From CAIVAT01 sp037128705 (lineage in GTDB: Bacteria; Bacteroidota; Bacteroidia; Bacteroidales; FEN-979): a stretch of 64,000 nucleotides of DNA. Shown in pieces: positions 43,338 to 52,431 of this stretch. The position numbers and the translations under genes were made by a program. Position 1 is the stretch's first letter. Each line of letters starts with the position of its first letter. Location: NCBI GenBank assembly GCA_037128705.1, contig JBAXVX010000024.1, forward strand, positions 1 through 64,000, read 5' to 3'. The notes under the pieces were generated by a model, which was not told the origin of the DNA, searched no databases, and worked only from the letters and a program-made list of their open reading frames with translations.

Positions 43338-45113
43338 TCACGCGTCACCTTCAATGGAGCTTTTCCCAAGCGCCTGGCCGATTACCTTACTCAGGATATC
43401 ATAGGTAAAGGGCTTGCTTACATAACCATCCATCCCGGCTTCAAGATACGACTCGCGGTCGCCCTTCATTGCATTGGCTGTTAAGGCTATGATCGACACA
43501 TGCCGGGAGGTGCCTTTTTCCTCTGCCCGGATGGATTTGGCCACCTGGTATCCATCCATGACCGGCATCTGAATATCAAGAATGACCAGGTCAAACCTTC
43601 TGGCATGATATTTTTCCAGGGCCTGCTGTCCGTCTGCAGCCAGGTCGATTTCGAACCCCATTTTCTGCAGCTGATAGCTGACGATGCGCTGGTTTATGGC
43701 ATTATCTTCTGCCACAAGCACCAGTTTTTGCCTGAAATCCGAAGACACTTCGACAGACGTTACCTCCGATTTTTTTTTCTGAAGACTGGAAAGGGTGAAT
43801 GGCAGGGTGAACCAGAACATCGATCCTTTTCCCTGCGTACTTTCTACTCCGATATGGCCCCCCATCAGATCGGTCAGCTTTTTACAGATCGAAAGTCCAA
43901 GCCCGGTCCCTGGTTTTTGCTTAGTTTTAACAGGTTTTATTCTCGAAAACACGCGGAAAAGTGATTTCATGGCCTCCGGTGAAATGCCAATGCCGGTGTC
44001 TGACACCTCAAACTTCAGATGGGTACTGTTGTCGGATTGAAAAATCCGGCTGATGTGTACTTCAACTTTTCCCTCTTCGGTAAATTTTACGGCATTGACG
44101 GCCAGGTTGATCAGGATCTGGCGCAACCGCTGTGAATCCCCGACCAGGAGATTTGGTACGTTGGGGTGGATGGCAATGTTGAACTGAAGCGATTTTTCTT
44201 CCGCTTTCATTTTCATCACCAGGGAGATATCCTCCATAACCCGGTCGAGCATAAATGGCTGGTTATCCATCTCCATTTTTCCGGCTTCCATGGCTGAAAA
44301 GTCGAGTACATCGTTTAGTAACACCAGCAGGTTCTGGGCTGATGAGATGATGCCATTGAGCAAATCGAGCTGCTCGTGCGAAAGGGGTGAGTTTCTCAAT
44401 ATTTCCGATAAACCAAGGATGCCGTTCATGGGAGTCCTGAACTCGTGGGAAACACTGGCAATGAATTCATTTTTTGCAAGGGTGCCGGCTTCAGCCTGCT
44501 CTTTCGACTTCTTAAGTACCTCTTCATGGAATTTCCGTTCGGTGATATCCCAGGAAATTCCGATCAGCCCGATGATTTGATTTTCAGCATTCCGGATGGG
44601 AGCAATGTTGCTGTTTACCCATCGTTTTATACTGTCGTAAATGATCTCCTCCTCGATGTCATAAACAGCCATCCCGCTTTGGATGACATGCCTTTCCTTT
44701 TCCAGGTAATCCACATTGTCGTAACCCGCGAAAACATCCTGAACTGTCTTTCCGGTGATCTGTTCCGGCGAGATGCCGGCCAGTTCCGCAAATTGCTTGT
44801 TTACAATCATGTATTTCAGGTGTATATTCTTGAAATAGACGAAAGCGGGTATGGTGGTAAGCAAAGTTGAAAGTTCCTCCGCACGTATTTTCAGGCTGTC
44901 GGATAACTTCTTCAGATCCGACGAGGTCTTGGTCAGGAGGGAGTTGAGGATATTTTTTTCTTTATTCGCCCGTTCATATTTAAATTCCATTTTATCATAT
45001 TCAGATTTGATCTTCTTCAAATCTTCAAGTATATGCCCTCTCTGACCGGAAAAATCTTCCGGTTTTTGAATCCTGGATATTTCATCGATCAGGGAAAGGA
45101 TTTTATGAGACAT
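43338..45113 (-). CDS. Soluble hybrid histidine kinase (PAS-HisKA-HATPase-REC)
   Basis: This 591-residue protein has no transmembrane segment. A coiled-coil start (~1-80) leads to a PAS domain (~80-195, with 'TTIPAFVYFKNIHLKYMIVNKQFAEL'). HisKA follows with His223 in 'SVSHEFRTPMNG'. The HATPase has 'NLAVNAVKFTEEG' (N box), 'DTGIGI' (G1) and 'GTGLGLSI' (G2). The C-terminal receiver (~463-585) has Asp513 in 'LVILDIQMPVMDG'. It overlaps the upstream FIST gene by 11 bp, so the FIST protein is probably its sensory partner. No DNA-binding regulator is adjacent, so phosphate may pass to an unlinked Hpt or regulator. Confidence 0.95.
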   Translation of the reverse strand: MSHKILSLIDEISRIQKPEDFSGQRGHILEDLKKIKSEYDKMEFKYERANKEKNILNSLLTKTSSDLKKLSDSLKIRAEELSTLLTTIPAFVYFKNIHLKYMIVNKQFAELAGISPEQITGKTVQDVFAGYDNVDYLEKERHVIQSGMAVYDIEEEIIYDSIKRWVNSNIAPIRNAENQIIGLIGISWDITERKFHEEVLKKSKEQAEAGTLAKNEFIASVSHEFRTPMNGILGLSEILRNSPLSHEQLDLLNGIISSAQNLLVLLNDVLDFSAMEAGKMEMDNQPFMLDRVMEDISLVMKMKAEEKSLQFNIAIHPNVPNLLVGDSQRLRQILINLAVNAVKFTEEGKVEVHISRIFQSDNSTHLKFEVSDTGIGISPEAMKSLFRVFSRIKPVKTKQKPGTGLGLSICKKLTDLMGGHIGVESTQGKGSMFWFTLPFTLSSLQKKKSEVTSVEVSSDFRQKLVLVAEDNAINQRIVSYQLQKMGFEIDLAADGQQALEKYHARRFDLVILDIQMPVMDGYQVAKSIRAEEKGTSRHVSIIALTANAMKGDRESYLEAGMDGYVSKPFTYDILSKVIGQALGKSSIEGDA

Positions 45114-46245
45114 CGGGCTTTTGCTTTAAAGAAACCATGGTGAATGTTTCATTGTAAAAATCACAGGCAGCCTGGTAGTTGTTCCCGATCTCGCCATAGG
45201 TGAAAAATCCGATCAGCGGTTTGGTCCAGAATTGCCATGCCTCATCGATTTCTTCCGAAATGGTTGGCCCCAGTGCATTGTGCCGTGCCATGCAGGAAAA
45301 CAGGATCAATACATCCGTCTCCCGGTTTTTTTCATAGAATTCCTGGACCTTGTTCTTCGTTGATTCAATGATCTCGAATCCGGGTGAGCTTGAGAAGGTG
45401 ACAACAGCCCCGTTGGGAACGGATCCGGCAAAGATCAGGGACTTTTTCACAGTATCCACGTTGATCACAGCCCGCAATACATCCTGGGATCCTGGTTTTT
45501 TTATGAGCAAGGGGTATTCAACACCGATCTCCGGAAGATCGGTGTCAGAAACGTTCAGGTAATCCTTGTAAACATCGAGGGCCGGCTGCCCGTCAATGGT
45601 ATAAACCACATTTCCCTCCGAATGGGTAATGATCTTGTCAGCGCCAATACTCACCCATCCGCTGGTTGCGATTCCTTCAACATCATATTGATTCGTGTCA
45701 AAAGCCATTGCGATCGAACCTTTGCTCTCCAGTGATTTTTCTGAGAAGACAAAAGTTCCTTTAAACTGTGCATCATCTCCCGCCAATCCGCCAAACATGC
45801 TGATGTGTTTTCCGGCAATGTGCTGGATGCCTCTCACCAACTGCTCACCGTCCGTGTCCAGGCCGCTTCCAAGGACCATCATTGCCGGCTTTTCAAAACA
45901 ATCACCGGCCCATTTGCCAATGACGGTGCCCAGTTCGAAGGAGGTCAGCTCAGCTCCGTTAAACTGTTTTATCTCGAAACTCCCGGGAAGGAGCTCCATC
46001 ATCAGGCAGACAAGCCCGCCTTCGGTGATGACCTGGTTTGTTTCGTCATACAGGAATTCGCCGCAGGAACTGCAGCCAAACACCCTGACCTGAAGCGTTT
46101 GGAGAAATGAGACCAATTCATTCAGGTCAACTTCAACCGATGAAAAAATCACAGCTGCATTGGGTTTAAACCCATCAAGGGTCTTGTCACTCCAAGCCAG
46201 CCTGAATCCTTTTACCGAATCGGTGTGAAATGTCTTGGTAACCAT
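45103..46245 (-). CDS. FIST domain sensory protein
   Basis: This 380-residue cytosolic protein has a FIST N domain (~25-215) with the recognisable 'VFGCSSCGEFLYDE' and 'LGSGLDTDGEQLVRGI' and 'MFGGLAGDDAQFKGTFVF' segments, and a FIST C domain (~220-370) ending 'PLIGFFTYGEIG'. FIST domains are predicted small-ligand sensors in bacterial signal transduction, often next to or fused with kinases. Here the stop codon lies within the start of the hybrid kinase gene (11-bp overlap), so the two are translated together and probably form a complex. The ligand is unknown; amino acids have been suggested for the family. Confidence 0.9.
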   Translation of the reverse strand: MVTKTFHTDSVKGFRLAWSDKTLDGFKPNAAVIFSSVEVDLNELVSFLQTLQVRVFGCSSCGEFLYDETNQVITEGGLVCLMMELLPGSFEIKQFNGAELTSFELGTVIGKWAGDCFEKPAMMVLGSGLDTDGEQLVRGIQHIAGKHISMFGGLAGDDAQFKGTFVFSEKSLESKGSIAMAFDTNQYDVEGIATSGWVSIGADKIITHSEGNVVYTIDGQPALDVYKDYLNVSDTDLPEIGVEYPLLIKKPGSQDVLRAVINVDTVKKSLIFAGSVPNGAVVTFSSSPGFEIIESTKNKVQEFYEKNRETDVLILFSCMARHNALGPTISEEIDEAWQFWTKPLIGFFTYGEIGNNYQAACDFYNETFTMVSLKQKPDVS

Positions 46246-46313
46246 AACCTATCTTTTTAGTATCTATATTTAACAAATGTACATGACATTTTTTAAATTT
46301 CACACTACCGGAT

Positions 46314-46336
46314 AAAAATCTCCTGAAGAGATTTTT
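46314..46336. repeat. Perfect inverted repeat in a divergent promoter region
   Basis: AAAAATCTC, a 5-nt loop and GAGATTTTT form a 9-bp hairpin in the ~200-bp region between the divergent FIST gene and the T9SS-protein gene. With A/T arms it could terminate in either direction, or be an operator. Nothing else distinct was seen in this gap. Confidence 0.45.
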
Positions 46337-46408
46337 GGACGAATGATTCAAAATTTAATAAATTGATGAATTGTTATTAAATGCAACATTTCGGAAGGAT
46401 AATATATA

Positions 46409-46416
46409 TACTTTTG
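46409..46416 (+). promoter_or_regulatory. Candidate -7 box (TACTTTTG) of the T9SS protein gene
   Basis: TACTTTTG fits TAnnTTTG and lies 28 bp before the preferred ATG at 46444, supporting that start over the earlier in-frame ATG at 46381, which lies upstream of the box. Confidence 0.4.
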
Positions 46417-46443
46417 TTATTATATCCAATTCGATCCGACCCT

Positions 46444-48822
46444 ATGAAACATATGATTTTGACACTGCAGATATTGCTGTTTGCCATAACAATGGCCGTC
46501 GCACAGGATTCGCCGCTGATTCCCAGGGGTGACCATGCCGTATACTTTGATATTTCACCCCCCTTGAAAGATATGTTCAACGAGATGCCTGGAAAATATG
46601 ATGGCAGCTGGAAGGATGGCGTCGTGAATAACTACGTGAATCTTCATGGCGAGGCCGACAGCAGAGCAGGTCGTCCCCTTCCTCCGGATCCGGGTTTGCA
46701 GCGACAGTTCGGAAGTATTCTTTCCGATACGACCATACAGAATTTTGACGGTCAGGGGACCTCTGGTGGGGTTGTTCCTCCCGACACCCATGGCGATGTG
46801 GGATTTAACCATTATTTCCAGGTAGTGAACTGTGCTTACGCGATCTATAATAAAAGTGGAGGAAAAATATTCGGCCCCTTTGGCAACAGCACCGTGTGGG
46901 CCGGGGTTCCCCATAATTCAAATGACGGGGATGCCATAGTTTTATTTGATGAAGCCGCCAACCGCTGGCTCTTTTCCCAATTTTCCCTCCCGAATGGCTC
47001 TTCCGTTGCCCCGTTTTACCAGATGATTGCGGTATCGCAAACACCTGATCCGACAGGCAGCTGGTACCGGTGGATCTACGAATTCAGCGACATGCCCGAC
47101 TATCCCAAGTTCGGCGTCTGGACTGACGGCTATTATATGACAACCAACAATTTTGCAGCTGGTGGCGGGGGATGGGTTGGAAATGGCGCTTTTTCATACG
47201 ACCGGAATGCAATGCTTGCCGGTGATCCTGGTGCCATGAGGATCTCCTTCAATCTACCGGGAGGAGGCGACGGATTTGTCTCATTATTACCTGCTGATTG
47301 TGATGGAGCATTCCCCGCACCGGGGACCCCAAACTATTTTACCTACATCCGCACCGGCGGAACACAACGACTGAATGTGTATGAATTTCACTCCGACTTC
47401 ACCACGCCTGCCAATTCGACGTTTGGGAATGTGACCTATTTAAATGTCAATCCATTCAGTACGCTGGGATGGGGTAATGGGATTCCGCAGAAAGGATCCC
47501 CGCAAAAACTCGAAACCCTGGGCGACCGGCTTATGTACCGGCTGCAGTACCGAAAATTCAACGGATATTCATCCATGGTGATGAATCATACGGTTGATGC
47601 CGGGGGTTATGCCGGGATCAGGTGGTATGAATTAAGGAATAACGGATCAGCCTGGAGCATCTATCAGCAGGCAACGTATGCTCCCGACAATACTTCCAGG
47701 TGGATGGGGAGCATTGCCCAGGACACGGCCGGCACCATTTCGATGGGCTATTCAGTTTCAAGCCTCGATATTTTTCCCGGAATCCGTTACACCGGAAGGC
47801 TGAAAACCGATCCGTTGAACCAGATGACCATGATGGAAAAGACCATTGTCAACGGAGGTGGTTCGCAAACAGGGATCTGGAGCGGACGCAGCCGGTGGGG
47901 CGACTACAGCGCCATTTCCATTGATCCCTCAAACCCGACCACCTTCTGGTACACCCAGGAATATTATGTAACCACCTCAGCAAGCGGCTGGCAAACACGC
48001 ATCGCATCTTTTACCTTTTCCAATGTGTTTTCATCGGCAGCCTCCAGCATGCCGGCCATGTTCTGCAGCACAAACCCCGATTCCAGCCAGCTCAATGCCT
48101 ATGGCTACGGGGGGAGCGGAAATTATACCTATTCCTGGACATCCAACCCGGCAGGATTTACCTCCACCCTGAAAAATCCGAAAGTGCGGCCGCTTGAAAC
48201 CACCCAATATTTCGTAGCTACCAGCGACGGAACCCAAACACGTCAGGATACAACCGAAGTCCGCATCGTAAATTCACCGACTGCGTTTGCCGGAAATGAT
48301 ACCATTGTCTGCTGGTATGTCTCACCAATACCGGTAAATGGTACAGCTACCAATTACCTTGAGTTTGACTGGGTTACCAGTGGTGATGGACATTTTACAG
48401 ATCTTACCTCGCTGACAACCTCCTATATTCCCGGGATCCATGATAAAACCTCGGGATCGGTCGACCTGGCGCTCTTCGCCTGGCCACGAGCCCCCTGTTC
48501 CGTAAAAGCGAGCAGCATGCGGCATATCGTGCTCGACCCATGCACCGGCATTCCCGAAAATGGGTCCTCTGTGCTGGGTGTGGCCATTCAACCCAACCCT
48601 GCACATGATAAGGTGACCATGACCATCACCGGGATGAATCAGTCCGCTCTTCTTACCATTACCGGGTTAGAGGGGAAGGTGGTTTATTCTGCCACAATTG
48701 ATGCAGCCGGAAAGCAGACATTGACCAGAATGCTGGATGTCAGTTCCTATCCGGCCGGAATGTACCTTGTAAAACTACAAACGGAAGACAAGTTTTCTAT
48801 GGCCCGCTTTATTGTTCAATAA
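46444..48822 (+). CDS. Large secreted protein with T9SS sorting domain, function unknown
   Basis: From the ATG at 46444 the protein has 792 residues with a signal peptide ending 'MAVAQD'. An earlier ATG at 46381 would add 21 residues ahead of the signal and lies upstream of a -7-like box. Residues ~90-540 form a Trp/Gly/Asp-rich beta structure, probably a propeller, with 'GGVVPPDTHGDVGFNHYFQVVN', 'DGDAIVLFDEAANRWLFSQFSL' and 'SGRSRWGDYSAISIDPSNPTTFWYTQEYY'. This kind of module is common in secreted Bacteroidota proteins and has no known activity. A PKD/Ig-like part follows ('YGYGGSGNYTYSWTSNPAG'). The T9SS domain begins 'VAIQPNPAHDKVTMTI'. It is divergent from the FIST/kinase pair. Confidence 0.75.
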   Translation: MKHMILTLQILLFAITMAVAQDSPLIPRGDHAVYFDISPPLKDMFNEMPGKYDGSWKDGVVNNYVNLHGEADSRAGRPLPPDPGLQRQFGSILSDTTIQNFDGQGTSGGVVPPDTHGDVGFNHYFQVVNCAYAIYNKSGGKIFGPFGNSTVWAGVPHNSNDGDAIVLFDEAANRWLFSQFSLPNGSSVAPFYQMIAVSQTPDPTGSWYRWIYEFSDMPDYPKFGVWTDGYYMTTNNFAAGGGGWVGNGAFSYDRNAMLAGDPGAMRISFNLPGGGDGFVSLLPADCDGAFPAPGTPNYFTYIRTGGTQRLNVYEFHSDFTTPANSTFGNVTYLNVNPFSTLGWGNGIPQKGSPQKLETLGDRLMYRLQYRKFNGYSSMVMNHTVDAGGYAGIRWYELRNNGSAWSIYQQATYAPDNTSRWMGSIAQDTAGTISMGYSVSSLDIFPGIRYTGRLKTDPLNQMTMMEKTIVNGGGSQTGIWSGRSRWGDYSAISIDPSNPTTFWYTQEYYVTTSASGWQTRIASFTFSNVFSSAASSMPAMFCSTNPDSSQLNAYGYGGSGNYTYSWTSNPAGFTSTLKNPKVRPLETTQYFVATSDGTQTRQDTTEVRIVNSPTAFAGNDTIVCWYVSPIPVNGTATNYLEFDWVTSGDGHFTDLTSLTTSYIPGIHDKTSGSVDLALFAWPRAPCSVKASSMRHIVLDPCTGIPENGSSVLGVAIQPNPAHDKVTMTITGMNQSALLTITGLEGKVVYSATIDAAGKQTLTRMLDVSSYPAGMYLVKLQTEDKFSMARFIVQ

Positions 48823-48954
48823 CCCGCGGCTACGCTGTACCGGACTTAAACCCGCCCGTTGTGAAATGAATCAGCAACAGCATCTTAAATACATTTATTG
48901 ACAGATGATTCATGAGGGTTGCCAGAATTGTAGATACACCTTAATTGATAAAAT

Positions 48955-49725
48955 ATGGAATATCAGATTTTAAAAATTCAGATTGCCGATCGCATTGCCA
49001 CGGTGACAATCAGCAGGCCTGCCGCATTGAATGCGCTGAATACCGCTTTTTTGAAAGAGCTGAACCATTTCCTTGATGATCTTGAGCCCCGCGATGATGT
49101 GAAGGTGCTGATCATCACCGGGGAGGGAAAATCATTTGTAGCCGGTGCCGATATTGCTGAGATGGCCCCCATGAATTCCGCCGAAGGTTATGCCTTCTCA
49201 ACCTACGGCCAGCATACCTTCGACAGGCTGGAACGTCTTTCCATCCCCGTCATTGCTGCAGTGAACGGTTATGCACTGGGCGGTGGATGTGAACTGGCGA
49301 TGGCATGCGATTTCCGCATTGCCAGCAAACTGGCAAAGTTCGGTCAGCCTGAAATGAACCTCGGCATGATTCCGGGGTATGCCGCAACACAAAGGCTGTC
49401 GAGGCTGACAGGACTTGGGAATGCCCTTTATCTTATCCTGACCGCAGAAACCATAACAGCTGACGATGCATTAAGGATCGGGCTCGTTCAAAAGGTGACC
49501 GAACCTGAATTGCTCCTGGAGGAGGTGATGAAACTGGCCTTAAAAATCGCAAATAACGGTTCCCAGGCTGTATCCACATCAAAAAGAGTGATCCGTCACG
49601 GATTGAACATTGGGTTTCAGGAGGGCTCGGAAATGGAAGCGGTTGAATTTGGTAAACAGTTTGACCATAAAGCGACAAAAGAGGGGATGAAAGCGTTCCT
49701 TGAAAAACGCAAACCAGCGTGGTGA
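48955..49725 (+). CDS. Enoyl-CoA hydratase / crotonase
   Basis: This 256-residue cytosolic protein has the crotonase fold throughout. CoA-binding and oxyanion segments are 'RPAALNALNTAFLKEL', 'SFVAGADIAEM' and 'NGYALGGGCELAMACDFRIAS'. Both catalytic glutamates are present, in 'GGGCELA' and in 'FGQPEMNLGMIPG'. It should hydrate short-chain trans-2-enoyl-CoA, such as crotonyl-CoA, to the 3-hydroxyacyl-CoA, the substrate of the dehydrogenase encoded 57 bp downstream. It is the first gene of a four-gene acyl-CoA operon. The direction of flux (oxidation or synthesis) is not set by the sequence. Confidence 0.93.
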   Translation: MEYQILKIQIADRIATVTISRPAALNALNTAFLKELNHFLDDLEPRDDVKVLIITGEGKSFVAGADIAEMAPMNSAEGYAFSTYGQHTFDRLERLSIPVIAAVNGYALGGGCELAMACDFRIASKLAKFGQPEMNLGMIPGYAATQRLSRLTGLGNALYLILTAETITADDALRIGLVQKVTEPELLLEEVMKLALKIANNGSQAVSTSKRVIRHGLNIGFQEGSEMEAVEFGKQFDHKATKEGMKAFLEKRKPAW

Positions 49726-49782
49726 TGTTTGCATTCGAGCATAGCATCAATTAATCAGAATTGAACCAAAATATGAAATAAT

Positions 49783-51117
49783 ATGTCTTACGAAGAACGA
49801 TTGCAGCATGTTTCGGTCCTGGGCGCCGCCGGGAAAATGGGAAGCGGGATATTACTGCTTACCGCGGTGGAGATGGCCGATCTCAGTCTTAAACCTGAGA
49901 ATAAAGGGAAACCTTTTGTCCTGAACGCCATTGATGTTTCCGATGAAGCGTTGATGGGCGTGATGAAGTATTTAAAGGCGCAGGTATTGAAAATGGCCGA
50001 GAAAAAGGTGGTGGGATTACGGAAAGTTTATTCCGGCCGCGCCGACCTGATCGACAATGATGAGATCATCGATCAATACATCTTCGACGTACTCAGCCTC
50101 GTGAGACCATCCACCAGGATAGAGGCAGCCTTTGATTCGAACATGGTTTTTGAGGCCATCAAGGAAGATCCTGCCCTGAAAAGCGCAATCTTTTCTAAAA
50201 TTTCTTCCAATAACCCGCACAAGCCATGGTTCTTTACCAATACATCTTCCATTCCGATTTCCAAGCTGGATGCGGATGCCGGACTTGAAGGAAGGATCAT
50301 CGGGTTCCATTTCTACAATCCGCCTGCTGTGCAGAAATTGGTTGAAATCATCAAGGCCGATCATACCCTGCCCGAAGTCGAGGCCTTTGCCTTGCAGTAT
50401 GCAAAAAACCTGCGAAAAGTGGTTGTCCCTTCACACGACAAAGCCGGATTTATCGGCAATGGCCATTTTATGCGTGATATCCTTCATGCAACCGGCGAAG
50501 TGGACAAGCTCAGCAACGAGTTCTCCTTTGTTGAGGCCGTTTATGCCCTGAATAAAATTAGCCAGGATTACCTGGTTCGCCCGATGGGAATTTTCCAGCT
50601 GATTGATTATGTTGGCGTCGATGTATGCAGTTTCATCATGTCGGTAATGAATCCCTATCTTCCCAATGAGGATCTTCACAGCCCGCTGCTTGAAAGGCTT
50701 CTTTCACTGGGTGTGAGGGGAGGACAATTTTCGGATGGCTCCCAGAAAGATGGAATTTTAAAGTATGAGAAAGGTCGCCCGGTTGCCATTTACGACCCCG
50801 ATGCCAAAGTCTATGCACCAATCAGTGATTTCCAGGAAAAGGTTGAAAGGAAACTGGGAGCAATGCCTGTTCCGCCGGCATGGAAAAACGTGGTCGGCAA
50901 CAAAGCAAAGGATGAAGTTTTGCATGGATATTTTGGTCAGTTGAAAACTGCTACGGGCCTGGGGGCCGAACTGGCAAAAGCGTATGCCAGCCGTTCATGC
51001 ACCATCGGGTTGCAGCTGGTAAGCTCGGGGGTGGCCTTCAACGAAAACGATGTGAATACCGTTTTGCTGACCGGTTTTTTCCATGCCTATGGTCCGATTA
51101 ATAGTTATTTAGGATAA
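49783..51117 (+). CDS. 3-hydroxyacyl-CoA dehydrogenase
   Basis: This 444-residue protein has an N-terminal Rossmann fold with 'VSVLGAAGKMGSGI' (GxxGxMG). The catalytic region has 'FFTNTSSIPISKLDADAGLEGRIIGFHFYNPPAVQKLVEII' (Ser and the His of the family) and the Asn region near 'GFIGNGHFMRDILHA'. The C-terminal helical domain has 'DYLVRPMGIFQLIDYVGVDVC'. It is longer than the usual ~280-residue short-chain enzyme, with extra sequence both within the N-terminal half ('LSLKPENKGKPFVLNAIDV') and at the C-terminus. It oxidises 3-hydroxyacyl-CoA with NAD+ or runs in reverse, between the crotonase and the thiolase. Confidence 0.9.
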   Translation: MSYEERLQHVSVLGAAGKMGSGILLLTAVEMADLSLKPENKGKPFVLNAIDVSDEALMGVMKYLKAQVLKMAEKKVVGLRKVYSGRADLIDNDEIIDQYIFDVLSLVRPSTRIEAAFDSNMVFEAIKEDPALKSAIFSKISSNNPHKPWFFTNTSSIPISKLDADAGLEGRIIGFHFYNPPAVQKLVEIIKADHTLPEVEAFALQYAKNLRKVVVPSHDKAGFIGNGHFMRDILHATGEVDKLSNEFSFVEAVYALNKISQDYLVRPMGIFQLIDYVGVDVCSFIMSVMNPYLPNEDLHSPLLERLLSLGVRGGQFSDGSQKDGILKYEKGRPVAIYDPDAKVYAPISDFQEKVERKLGAMPVPPAWKNVVGNKAKDEVLHGYFGQLKTATGLGAELAKAYASRSCTIGLQLVSSGVAFNENDVNTVLLTGFFHAYGPINSYLG

Positions 51118-51177
51118 ATCACGCCTCAATTCACCTCCCGTCGGGGAGGAGATATTGCAGGGATAAAAGATACAGTG

Positions 51178-52422
51178 ATGAAAAAGTTAAGACGTAAAGT
51201 ATATATGGTCGCCGGTTACAACACCCTGTCGATGGGAACCGGACGGAAGGAGTTTAACCCCAAAAAGGAACGGCCCGGGCTGGAAGAATATATTAAGGAG
51301 GCCGGTCAGGGTACGCTGAAACTGATCGGAGGTGCCCAGCATGTGGATGAATGCGTCATCGGTAATTTCATGGCCTCCAGGTTCAACAGGCAGGCTAACC
51401 TGGCCGCATTTTTCCCTTTTGTGGATGAAGGATTGCGTTACAAACCGGCCATCAGGGTCGAAGGAGCCTGTGCTACCGGCGGACTGGCGCTCATGAGCGG
51501 CATCAAAAGCGTGCTTGCTGAAACAGCCGAGGTGGTTCTGGTGATCGGCGTGGAGGTTCAGAATACGGTAAAGGCCATTTATTGCGCCGATTACCTGGCT
51601 GGTGCCGGCTGGTTCAAGAATCGCAAAACGGGTCATGCCTACTTTTTCCCGGGCCAGTTCAGCGACCGTGCCGGTGCCTATTTCGAAAAATACGGAAGGG
51701 ATAAGACCCGCCAGGCGTTGGCCAGGTGGTTCCGCAATGCCATTGAAAATGCACGGCTTTGTCCCACGGCACAGGAATATCATAACTCCACCAAGGACCT
51801 GGATGCCTGCGGCATGATGGAGCCCAACGGAAAAACATTTGTCGACAACCTGAATGTATTTGATTGCTCAAAAGTATCGGATGGTGCCTCGTCCATCGCC
51901 ATTGTTTCGGAAGAGGGGTTGAAACGCTGCGGGATTCCCGCCAGCCAGGCCATCGAAGTAATGGGCTGGGGTCAGATCGAAGAGGACATAACCAAGCCGC
52001 CTTCCGATCCCACCGAACTCAGCACCACAAAACAGGCAGTCAAGGAGGCCCTGGCATCTGCCGGGATCACCCGCGACCAGATCGGCACGGCCGAGATTCA
52101 CGACTGCTTCACCATTGCAGGACTGATGTGCATGGAAGCCATCGGTTTTGCTGAAAAGGGCAAAGGCGCTGATTTTATCCTCGAAGGGAATACGACACGC
52201 AAGGGTCGGGTTCCGGTCAACACGACCGGCGGCCTTATCGGCTGGGGGCATCCAACCGGAGGTACCGGGGTTCACCAGGCTGTGACCATTCTTGAACAAC
52301 TTACCGGGATAGCAGGCGATTCACAAATTGAGATTCCCGAAAACCGGCCCTATGGACTCACAGTGAATATGGGAGGGGATGATAAATCCCTGGTGTCGAT
52401 CGTCTATCGGAAAGGGAATTAA
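51178..52422 (+). CDS. SCP2-type thiolase (acetyl-CoA acyltransferase-like)
   Basis: The ATG at 51178 gives 414 residues; the GTG just before it is unlikely. The nucleophile is Cys98 in 'RVEGACATGGLAL'. The C-terminal half has 'EIHDCFTIAGLMCMEAIGF' and 'GGLIGWGHPTGGTGVHQ' (His), which are marks of the SCP2-like thiolases. The second active-site cysteine loop of classical thiolases (CxGGGxG) is replaced by 'VNMGGDDKSLV'. Members of this group may act on larger or branched 3-ketoacyl-CoA, so a simple acetoacetyl-CoA thiolase should not be assumed. The gene is 60 bp after the dehydrogenase and 9 bp before the FMN enzyme. Confidence 0.88.
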   Translation: MKKLRRKVYMVAGYNTLSMGTGRKEFNPKKERPGLEEYIKEAGQGTLKLIGGAQHVDECVIGNFMASRFNRQANLAAFFPFVDEGLRYKPAIRVEGACATGGLALMSGIKSVLAETAEVVLVIGVEVQNTVKAIYCADYLAGAGWFKNRKTGHAYFFPGQFSDRAGAYFEKYGRDKTRQALARWFRNAIENARLCPTAQEYHNSTKDLDACGMMEPNGKTFVDNLNVFDCSKVSDGASSIAIVSEEGLKRCGIPASQAIEVMGWGQIEEDITKPPSDPTELSTTKQAVKEALASAGITRDQIGTAEIHDCFTIAGLMCMEAIGFAEKGKGADFILEGNTTRKGRVPVNTTGGLIGWGHPTGGTGVHQAVTILEQLTGIAGDSQIEIPENRPYGLTVNMGGDDKSLVSIVYRKGN

Positions 52423-52431
52423 GTTCATATC

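Noticed and set aside
46301..46307. Isolated CACTA-type sequence resembling half of the palindromic operator
   Set aside because: Only one arm is present (ACACTA) without TAGTGT at the right spacing, so it is expected by chance.
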